From contig NC_133300.1 of NCBI RefSeq assembly GCF_005239225.2, forward strand, positions 6,353,875 to 6,417,874: DNA of 64,000 nt. The letters run 5' to 3'. Origin of the DNA: Populus alba (lineage: Eukaryota; Streptophyta; Magnoliopsida; Malpighiales; Salicaceae). Under the pieces are notes generated by a model. The model saw only the letters and a list, made by a program, of their open reading frames with translations. It ran no database searches and was not told the origin of the DNA. This document shows positions 56,413-64,000 of this stretch, one piece after another; within the stretch, counting starts at the first letter, position 1, and every line of letters begins with the position of its first letter. A program made the position numbers and the translations under genes.

Positions 56413-56420
56413 TATATAAA
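56413..56420 (+). promoter_or_regulatory. TATA box of Leu/Pro-rich gene E
   Basis: tatataaa in a ctatctatataaacc context, matching the site upstream of gene D. Confidence 0.65.
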
Positions 56421-56535
56421 CCAATTATCATCCCTCGTTAATTTGTCACAAACAATATCACACGATTCTTTCTTCTCTCAATCCTAGCTAGCGAGTTCAT
56501 ACAGCCTCTTCCAGGCCTTGAGATTTAGCATCGAG

Positions 56536-56886
56536 ATGGCAAGTTTCAGTCGTTTTATCTTAGCTCTCTTCATTGCTTTATCAATTTCAGGCAGCGAGGC
56601 AGCTCGGCAGCTTCTGCAATTGCCCCCTTTACCTTCGGTACCCAATTTGCCTAAACCAATGTTGCAACCAATGCATTCTATACTAGAGCTACCACAACCC
56701 ACATTGCCAACCGCACAACCCTCCCTGCCTAAACCCACACTACCTCCACTTCTTAGCCCGCCAACAATGCCTAGTCTCCCCGAGGTCACCTTGCCTCCAC
56801 TTCCAAGCATGCCCTCAATGCCCACTATCCCTATCCCAACAACAGTCCCCTCTATCCCATTCCTTTCCCCACCACCTGAAAACTAG
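56536..56886 (+). CDS. Small secreted Leu/Pro-rich protein E, paralogue of D
   Basis: 116 residues, same length as gene D and no frameshift. The signal peptide is kept (MASFSRFILALFIALSISGS then EAARQ). By eye it differs from D at 16 of 116 residues. Several changes break the Leu/Pro modules: LPPMSSIPTLP becomes LQPMHSILELP, and PLPSLP becomes PLLSPP. Others change charge (LPKV to LPEV, PPGN to PPEN, CQ to RQ). The C-terminal third is nearly unchanged. The start at 56536 is the ATG aligned with that of D. Likely expressed from the conserved promoter; the mix of changes suggests relaxed constraint on exact module order. A cell-wall or apoplast location is inferred from the signal peptide and composition. 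Confidence 0.82.
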   Translation: MASFSRFILALFIALSISGSEAARQLLQLPPLPSVPNLPKPMLQPMHSILELPQPTLPTAQPSLPKPTLPPLLSPPTMPSLPEVTLPPLPSMPSMPTIPIPTTVPSIPFLSPPPEN

Positions 56887-56901
56887 ACCATGCTATTGCT
56901 C

Positions 56902-57014
56902 ATTCTGAGTTTGATTAGTAAGCTTTCTGTCAAAAGTTCATATCTTTTGGTCCCTGTGAAGAAGTGTGAGGAGTTGTGCTGTTTGCTTCTGGTGTTCTTC
57001 ATTCATATATATAT

Positions 57015-57061
<47 letters not shown>

Positions 57062-57172
57062 TGAGTTTGATTAGTAAGCTTTCTGTCAAAAGTTCATATC
57101 TTTTGGTCCCTGTGAAGAAGTGTGAGGAGTTGTGATGTTTGCTTCTGGTGTTCTTCATTCATATATATATAT
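56902..57172 (+). repeat. Tandem duplication with (AT)n in the 3' UTR of gene E
   Basis: The segment starting attctgagtttgattagtaa at 56902 recurs at 57058 (period 156 bp), each copy ending in an (AT)n run; the first run spans about 57005-57058. Copy 1 of the segmental duplication has only one such unit. Confidence 0.9.
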
Positions 57173-57577
57173 ATTCGCTTCCTGTTTCATTCCTTGTATT
57201 TCATTGCCTTCTTGTATTATACATATACCTTTATCAATTAAAAGAAATGTAGTTTCAAACATTGTTATCTTATGTTTTTTCTACACGTTTGATTACTAAA
57301 CTTTGCTCTTTCTGGAATTCTGCTGAGCTTGCACTAGTAATGATGAAACTGTTGATATCTAACAAGAGATTTATTGAGTACAAATGCCAAAACTTGATGT
57401 TTTCCAAGAGACTACAACAGATACATAACCAAGTTCAAGATTATCTTGTGTGTTTAATGCTTGCAACTAGTGTTGAGACTTTTATAATTTCAAGAAAAAG
57501 AATAAAAAAATAGTGAAATAACAGTGAAACCACAACCTCAAATAGACTATTCAAATGGTAAGAAAAATATTCATTCG

Positions 57578-57779
57578 GAATGTCTCCTTCTATCTTTTGC
57601 CCTCATGTTGGGCAATTGTGAGGAATAATTTAAGTTGTTCTTAAAGATTATTAGATAGGTAACCCATGTTAAGTCATAGGCGCAGTTAAAGTTTTTCTAA
57701 CATAACAAAATAATATGTAGGCTACGCTAGTATTTTTTTTTTTTAAAAGAAAGATATGGACCATTGACTTAACCATGTT
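57578..57779. other. Spacer
   Basis: No gene or repeat recognised. Confidence 0.4.
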
Positions 57780-58520
57780 CAATAAGCCTAGTTCATTTAA
57801 TTATAAGATTAAAAAAAAAAGTATCTATAGTAAATAAAGCAAACAAAGAAAAGTTGGCAATAATTAACTATAAAAAATGACCTAGCAATATCATACTCAA
57901 AAGAAGAAAAACAAAATCTTGTTGGAGACTCATCGTTATTTTGTAGTGGACATCATTGATATGGTTCAACGGTATTATAAATTGTTACATGACAACATCG
58001 AAAAAGATCGCACACATCGTTAGAATAATGACCTAGAAATCAAACCAACTATTATCATGAAGTGAGCATCTCATGCTTATTTTTTATCAATTTTTTTTTT
58101 TTTAAAAAAGCTAAATTTGACAAAAAACAACAAAGAAAAAGACTCAAAATAACCTGAGTTATTTTCAAAATTCATGAAAACATATTATAGAAAACAAAAT
58201 AAAAAAAGATAATGGAGTTCAATCTCCAATTAAATAAATCTTAAAACCTAAGAAAAAAAAAAATCAAACCTAAGTGAATCTCTTAAACCAGAGTTAATTT
58301 TCCAAACTCGCAACTCGAGAAAATCCTAGAGTCAGGCTCTATTAAGAAGCTCAATCCCTAATAAATTTAATGTTGAAGAATGAAATAAAAAAAATATATC
58401 AATATAAAAAATTTGCCAAAGTAAAAAAAAAAACATAACAATAAAAAAATGATAATCAAATATGATAGGAAAAAAACTAAAAGAAAATAAAATCATAAAA
58501 AATATGTAATTTTAAAAATT
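57780..58520. repeat. Dispersed repeat, copy 2 (copy 1 at 44650-45470)
   Basis: Same orientation and landmark order as copy 1 (ttacatgacaacat, atcatgaagtgag, gactcaaaataacctgagt). With copy 1 it brackets the part of the Leu/Pro-rich cluster that holds genes C, D and E. Confidence 0.6.
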
Positions 58521-59514
58521 ATCTCAAGTAAAACAAATAGCAATAAAAATAATAGGGACCAAATCTGACAGGTGAAAAAATTAGATGATGAAATTGGAAA
58601 AGATATCAAATTTTATAAATTATTTTAAATAAAACAAAAATAATAAAAAATGGATCAAATTTGAAAGAAAAATAAATTGAATGACTATTTTGAAAATTTA
58701 AAGGATCAGATATGAAAATCAAGAAAGTGGGAGAAACCAAAAAAATCATCGATTCAAAATCGAGTGTCAGTAAGTCACACGTGTTGCCTATAAATGAATG
58801 GACAACTGGGATGATTTGAATACTATCTTGAAAACCATTATTTGTTAGTCGAATGCCTCCTCACACATCAACCCACTCATTAACACGTATATTACATGCT
58901 TCAATTATTTTTGATAATATTATATTTATTAAACTATCAATTTTCTCTTAATCAACTTAATTATAATTAAAAAAACCCGGATGAAATTACAAAAAAAAAA
59001 AACCCTTGGATGTGAGTTAAAAAATTTCTACTTTTAAAGGTAATTCATTCTTTAGACTATGCTTTAAAAAGAAAAAAAATATAAAAAAACCCTTGGATTC
59101 TTTTTTTTTTTTGGTATGGATAACTTAGTCACTCCTTGTGGTCTAAGAATTTTAAAAGTCTGATTTCTCCTCTATTAATTTGATAATCATTAATGGATTC
59201 CTGTAATCTATATATATAGTTAACTTGATTGCTGGTCAACAACCAATGAACTGCACTAGTTCACCTAAAAAGCAAACAGGTAGAAAAGAAGAACTTCGAG
59301 CGTTTGAATCTTGCGTATGAAAAAAGAAAAAGAAACTGAAGAAAACCATGGCTAGTGATCAACAACAATCAACAATTCAAGCTCCCCTCTTCATCTCCTC
59401 TATATTAACCCAAAGAAAAGTCCTCCATTGTCACTCACAATTTCCTGCAATCCTCTTTTTGCTTATATATTATTGCTCATTTATAGTCTTGTGAGGCCTT
59501 GGAACATTACCAGC
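58521..59514. other. A-rich spacer and promoter region of gene F
   Basis: A-rich repeat tail to about 58740, then AT-rich DNA. From 59380 the sequence looks like a promoter and leader (ctcctctatattaacccaaag). No other gene. Confidence 0.4.
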
Positions 59515-59776
59515 ATGGCAACTTTCAAGTGTCTTGTCTTGTCTCTCTTCATTGCTTTGTCGTTTTTGGGTGGGGAAGCAGCTCGTAATCTTCTGCAATT
59601 GCCAAATCTGCCTAAACCACCATTGCCACCATTGCCTTCTATACCATCTCTGCCACAGCCCGCCTTGCCAGCCTTGCCAACCACTCAACCTTCACTGCCT
59701 AAATCCAATTTGCCTCCATTTCCTAGCCTTCCTACGATGCCAGCACTGCCTGCAGTTCCAAAGGCCACCATGCCTC
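59515..59776 (+). pseudogene. Leu/Pro-rich gene F, truncated by an LTR retrotransposon
   Basis: The 5' part of a further family member. An ATG at 59515 begins MATFKCLVLSLFIALSFLGG then EAARNLLQLP (signal peptide and family-specific junction), then Leu/Pro modules (LPNLPKPPLPPLPSIPSLPQ, PALPALP, PSLPKSNLPPFPSLPTMP) to KATMP at 59775. The next base begins the terminal repeat of the retrotransposon; the frame then runs only LLGAESGDR-like into LTR sequence and stops at 59805. The paralogues have about 30 more residues (PPLPSMP...SPPPGN). No other defect is seen before the insertion, so the gene was probably intact until recently. The missing 3' end is not found in the window. A truncated, secreted protein could still be made. 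Confidence 0.85.
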
Positions 59777-60259
59777 TGTTGGGCGCGGAATCCGGTGACC
59801 GGTGATGTACTGATAATTGCTCAACGGAGGGATAAGCACACTGAGACACAATATTTTACGTGGTTCGGCAAAACCGCCTACATCCACGGGAGAGAGTCAT
59901 TTTATTATAGATAGAGAAGGGATACAATAAATACATGGAGGAGGAGGCACATCCACTCAACTCAACTCACTATTCACGCAGCTGCAATGGCTGCAGGGCT
60001 GCTGCCCATGGCAGCAGCTCTTTCTCTCCTCTTTCTCTTCACTTCATTCTCATGTTCTCTCACACCTTAGCTCTCAAAACATGCCTCTTTTATAGGCAAA
60101 TGCTAGCACCAACTCCAGCTCCTTTTCATCAATAATGGCTGCTGAATTTTGACAATTGAGAAGGCTGCACATGGGAGTCAATGGTGGCTGCCATCTTCTT
60201 CAACAAAGGTGGATGGTCAAAGTCAAGGTTAGGCACATTCAATGGCAACACACCTAACA
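59777..60259 (-). repeat. 3' LTR of the LARD-like element
   Basis: 483 bp, TG...CA. Carries the acgtggttcggcaaaaccgc motif widespread in plant LTRs, and a ctttTATAggc box. Its outer end lies in gene F. Confidence 0.93.
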
Positions 60260-60619
60260 ATCACCCCCTTTGACATTTATATGGGCAATTGTCCTCTTGC
60301 TTCTTCAGCACAATCTTGCATCCTGCAGCTCTTCCAAGCTTACCATTCTGAGAGCATCTCCGGCCAAGTTTACAGGTACTCGCCAAACCTTTCAATCACC
60401 AGAGTCACCAAAGCACACCTTTTCTCACACAAAAGGATCACTACAACCAGATGGTCTGCCACTTCACATCTGAAGAGTGTTAACGCTTGTCTCTGGGACA
60501 CAACATTCCCCTTCGAGCGTATCAACCATGCTCGGTCCGGAATGATTCATCAAGCCTCACACCAAGGCTTACAACACCCCCTCAAACGGAAATTTCTATT
60601 TCCAAGTGCGACAATCATT

Positions 60620-61040
60620 ATCTGAGTATCTCAATATGATCACGAGCTCACCACTCTTCCAAGAGTCTACTCATCCAGGAGTTGCGCCTGCCCTCTGTTC
60701 CACCCTAGGAACCACGCCTTACTTCTCCTTGAGTCTCTCGCTCTTAGTCGTAAGAGTCCAGGTAGCTCTCCACCTTTAACCATGGGGGCAGCCCATTAAA
60801 GGTTGATCCATATATTTCTTCATACTCTGAGTATTACAATGCCATCTTCGAGCTCACCACCTTGACAAGAGTCAACTCGTTCCCGGAACCTGCGCATGCC
60901 CTCTGCTCCTTCATAGCAGCCGCGTCTTAATGCTCCACAAGTCATCCACTTATTGTCCAAGGCAAATGTCTTCTAGCTCATTGATCTTTAGCATGGGGGC
61001 AATATCCATGAAAGTCAATCCTACATTTGTCTTCATACTC
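60620..61040. repeat. About 210-bp tandem duplication inside the LARD interior
   Basis: Two units starting near 60620 and 60829 share cgagctcaccac, aagagt.actc, tgccctctgctcc, catgggggca and ttcatactc landmarks in order. Confidence 0.75.
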
Positions 61041-61094
61041 ATCATAGCCACTTCATTGGCTATCCATCTGTCCACTTATATCTAGCCATCATAT

Positions 61095-61315
61095 CGGCTC
61101 TGGGGCGTTCTAAACTGGGCTCATATCGTGGCCCACACACCTTCTCCTCGGGTGTCTCCGCTCGTCGTCATGCGGCGGTCTGAAATCTGGGCACATATCA
61201 TGGCCCTCACACCTTCCATCCGAGGTGTCTCCGCTCGTCGTCATGCGGCGGTTTGAACCGGGGCTCCTATCACAGCCCTCACACCTTCTCCTGAGGTGTC
61301 TTTGTCTTTCATAGG
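61095..61315. repeat. Three tandem units of about 72 bp inside the LARD interior
   Basis: Units share ccctcacaccttctcc.gaggtgtct and ctccgctcgtcgtcatgcgg landmarks, at spacings of 73 and 71 bp. A minus-strand frame of 112 codons across them is a by-product of the repeats. Confidence 0.8.
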
Positions 61316-63242
61316 CAGTCGCATCCTCCTTCAGTTGGGATGCTTCAGTGGCTCCAAGATTCTCTAACACCATGTGGACTTGGGAGAGATTACTGCCACT
61401 AATAACATAGAAAGAGAAAGTTGCGGTATACTCCTCGCAATCCTCCACCTCGATTTCTATGTTTGGAGCTTCTACGCCTTTCTGCTTGACAGCTCCACCT
61501 ACACCAACTCTCTTTGGTGTCTTCTCCTTTTATAGGCGGTCGCCTTTTATCATAGGCGTTTGCACCCCCTCAATTAGGTGCCTCTGCAACAGCTCTCTTT
61601 CCATCCTTGCATGCATTGGAAAGGTCTTCGCCTGTTGTCTTCATCAAGAGCATAAAAGACTTCCTGTTGTACAAACTTTAACAGTCTCTGCTCTGAGCTT
61701 CATCTGGGAACACTTCTTCTCCTTGCACCTATTGTCTCATTTCAGTACCTCGTTGGATCCCTCGGGTACTCTTGCACAATCTCCGTGTGCCCTCGTGCAA
61801 TTTCTGTTCTCCAGATTTCTCCCTATTCCTTGCTTATGTTTGATAGCAGCTCATCCTGTCACAACACCTGTCCAAGTCAAAATAGGGTGCCAATCTTTAT
61901 TCCCTTGCTGTATTTCTCTTCCATTATCAGGGTCTTCATTAATTCTCCCCTCAAGAAATCACAGTCACCGAATCTAGCTTCTTTGAAGAAATCACCACTC
62001 CATTAGATCCTTGATCATGCGGAACTCAACTGTTCCCCTTGTGCCGTCATCTTACTAGTCTTCAACAGTTTCATAACAAACTGTCACATATACGAAAATA
62101 GTACCGTATGGATAATCCTTCCACTAAGCAAGTTCCCAGGAAAGATTGGAGGGGTCACAACGGTCCCGCTTAAAACCCAATCTCCTAGACAGAACTTCTT
62201 AGGCCATATCTATCCATCGTACTGTCTCTCCGTATATACAACCATTTGCTAGCTTTGTTGCGGCTTTCCTTTACAAGTGATCTGGAATATACAGGTTTAA
62301 TACATGATTTCTCAACATCTAGCGAGACTACTAGTGCTTAGATTCGTCAATATTGGTCTTCGTCAATTTTCACTCTACACCTCAAATTGTCCACATCTCG
62401 GGTGTCCTGAGTGTCCCAATTTTGCCTTCCTTCAAGGCATTAAATTTCCCCCTCTTAATAGTTCAGCACATGTAATTGGGCAAACATGTGCACCTTCTTC
62501 TTCATCATCTTCATCGACCACCATGATGACCTTCAGATGCCTCCTGATCGGGCAATCTCTCTTTAATAATTCACCACCGCCATTTTGGTCTCGAATCTCA
62601 ACGATCGGACCGTACCATTGCATCCGGAATGATCAAATTAGCTGGAAACATGTATTGAATCGTCCAAATCGCACTTCAGACGGCTAAGATTTGATCAACA
62701 CAATTCTGGCCTGAACAACGGCTCAGATTCAATCTCAGATTCGGTTGCACGTAGGATCAGCTACACTGGATCCTATCCCTCGGCTCGCGGCTCGGCTCAG
62801 CTCCAACTCGGCTCGACGTGGCTCGGCTCGCGGCTGATGACGTGACAGTGGGTCCCCATATGCTGACATGGATGTTGACTAGTCAATTGCTTGCTAACTG
62901 TGTATGCTGATGTCATCCTTGCATCATGATGACGTCATCCTTTGCATGGTACTGTTCATGATACCGTCACTGTTCATGATACTGTTCACATGGGTCGGGT
63001 CAACTGGTATTCGGGTCGGGTCAACTCATCCGGGTGAAGAAGACGCGTGGGGCGCGTCTGTGCGCGTGGGCAGACGCCTTGCCGGAGAGTGATGGAGAGT
63101 GCGGCCATGTCCGACGTCCGATTTTGACGCCGTTTTCACCAGTGGCTTCGTCTCGGCCTCCTTTACACAGTGGTATGGTCAAAACATAATTTTGACAACT
63201 TTTATTTTTGAGCAAAAAATCAAACACCACTTAAACCATTAG

Positions 63243-63255
63243 CTCTGATACCAAT
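63243..63255 (-). other. Primer binding site (initiator-Met type)
   Basis: On the minus strand, attggtatcagagc lies directly after the 5' LTR end. It is the canonical copia-type initiator-Met site used to prime reverse transcription. Confidence 0.9.
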
Positions 63256-63738
63256 TGTTGGGCGCGGAATCCAGTGACCGGTGATGTACTGATAATTGCT
63301 CAACGGAGGGATAAGCACACTGAGACACAATATTTTACGTGGTTCGGCAAAACCGCCTACATCCACGGGAGAGAGTCATTTTATTATAGATAGAGAAGGG
63401 ATACAATAAATACATGGAGGGGGAGGCACATCCACTCAACTCAACTCACTATTCACGCAGCTGCAATGGCTGCAGGGCTGCTGCCCATGGCAGCAGCTCT
63501 TTCTCTCCTCTTTCTCTTCACTTCATTCTCATGTTCTCTCACACCTTAGCTCTCAAAACATGCCTCTTTTATAGGCAAATGCTAGCACCAACTCCAGCTC
63601 CTTTTCATCAATAATGGCTGCTGAATTTTGACAATTGAGAAGGCTGCACATGGGAGTCAATGGTGGCTGCCATCTTCTTCAACAAAGGTGGATGGTCAAA
63701 GTCAAGGTTAGGCACATTCAATGGCAACACACCTAACA
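63256..63738 (-). repeat. 5' LTR of the LARD-like element
   Basis: 483 bp and collinear without gaps with 59777-60259. Its outer end is separated by only five bases (attct) from another LTR. Confidence 0.93.
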
Positions 63739-63743
63739 ATTCT

Positions 63744-64000
63744 TGTAGGGACTATGGACACCACTTTCTCCACATTGGTATGATATTGTCCACTTTGGGC
63801 CTAAGCCCTCATGGATTTGCTCTTGGGCTATACCCCAAAAGGCCTCATACCAATGGAGATATTTGTCCATCTTTATATACCCATGATCCTCCCCATTTCT
63901 AGCCAATGTGGGACTTTGGTTGCATACCCAACAATCCTCCCCTCAAACAAAGGACCACCGAGCCTCCCCTCAAACGATCATTTATCCGTCCACTCTCTAT
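63744..64000 (-). mobile_element. 3' end of a second LTR retrotransposon (190-bp LTR), cut by the window edge
   Basis: On the minus strand an LTR of 190 bp (63744-63933) starts TGTTGGGTATGC and ends CCCTACA. A G-rich polypurine tract (ttgaggggaggat, 63934-63946) lies directly before it. Sequence to 64000 (repeated cctcccctcaaac) is element interior. The LTR includes ccaatgtgggact and ggcctcataccaatggag, motifs I recall from a widespread dicot LTR family. Confidence 0.8.

Larger units (their letters stand above)
56164..57577 (+). repeat. Segmental duplicate, copy 2 (copy 1 at 48000-49221)
   Basis: Carries gene E. It is longer than copy 1 mainly because of an internal tandem duplication with an expanded (AT)n run in the 3' UTR (56902-57172) and a small insertion upstream of the TATA box. 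Confidence 0.85.
59777..63738 (-). mobile_element. Young non-autonomous LTR retrotransposon (LARD-like)
   Basis: 3962 bp, oriented on the minus strand. LTRs: 3' LTR 59777-60259 and 5' LTR 63256-63738, both 483 bp, starting TGTT and ending AACA. They differ at two positions by eye (near 59794 and 59944 in the first copy). The plus-strand gctctgataccaat at 63243-63255 is the reverse complement of the initiator-Met primer site tggtatcagagc. A polypurine tract (aaagggggtga on the minus strand, 60261-60272) precedes the 3' LTR. The 3.0-kb interior has no gag, protease, reverse transcriptase or integrase frame and is partly tandem repeats, so it depends on another element. The flanking 5-mers (gcctc left, attct right) do not match. 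Confidence 0.9.

Noticed and set aside
61110..61448. 112-codon minus-strand ORF as a gag gene
   Set aside because: No gag or zinc-knuckle motif; it spans the three 72-bp tandem units and is Arg/His-rich from repetition.

Overview
The window is nuclear DNA of a woody dicot, most likely Populus or a close Salicaceae relative. The evidence is the AT-rich intergenic DNA, multi-exon genes with GT/AG introns, plant-specific gene families, and tRNA-derived SINEs, TRIMs and Ty3/gypsy elements like those I associate with poplar. Species assignment is inference; no search was possible. Genes are sparse and more than 80% of the window is repeats or unassigned spacer. Layout: 1-6.5 kb is AT-rich repeat-laden DNA ending in the first (MADS-domain) exon of an SVP/JOINTLESS-type gene on the minus strand, with no K-box exons recognised in the window. 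9.84-11.93 kb is a PIF/Harbinger-type DNA transposon that keeps only its ORF1 (Myb/SANT) gene. Two SINE copies (12.0 and 13.9 kb) and AT-rich repeats follow. 23.7-25.5 kb (minus) is an intact intronless J-like protein gene whose HPD motif is replaced by NPT. 28.8-31.0 kb is a decayed Ty3/gypsy LTR. 34.0-37.4 kb (plus) is a complete 11-exon beta-carbonic anhydrase gene of the organellar BCA5 type. 41.3-42.3 kb (minus) is an intronless mitochondrial dicarboxylate carrier (DIC/UCP5 type). The most distinctive region is 38.6-59.8 kb: six relatives of a small secreted Leu/Pro-rich (PELPK-like) protein gene. Two are intact (48.3 and 56.5 kb, on duplicated segments). Four are damaged in different ways: a lost start codon plus a frame-breaking 179-bp tandem duplication (38.6 kb); a TRIM insertion (39.7 kb); a 3' fragment shuffled into a gypsy gag relic (46.3 kb); and truncation by a very young non-autonomous LTR retrotransposon (59.5 kb). 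A gypsy 3' end with two minisatellite families (51.1-55.7 kb) lies between the two intact copies. The right edge (59.8-64 kb) holds the young LARD-like element, with two 483-bp LTRs differing at two positions by eye, a Met-initiator-type PBS and a polypurine tract, and then part of another retrotransposon. How the parts relate: the housekeeping genes (carbonic anhydrase, dicarboxylate carrier, J-like protein) are independent single genes. The Leu/Pro-rich family is a birth-and-death cluster being expanded by segmental duplication and eroded by transposable elements.
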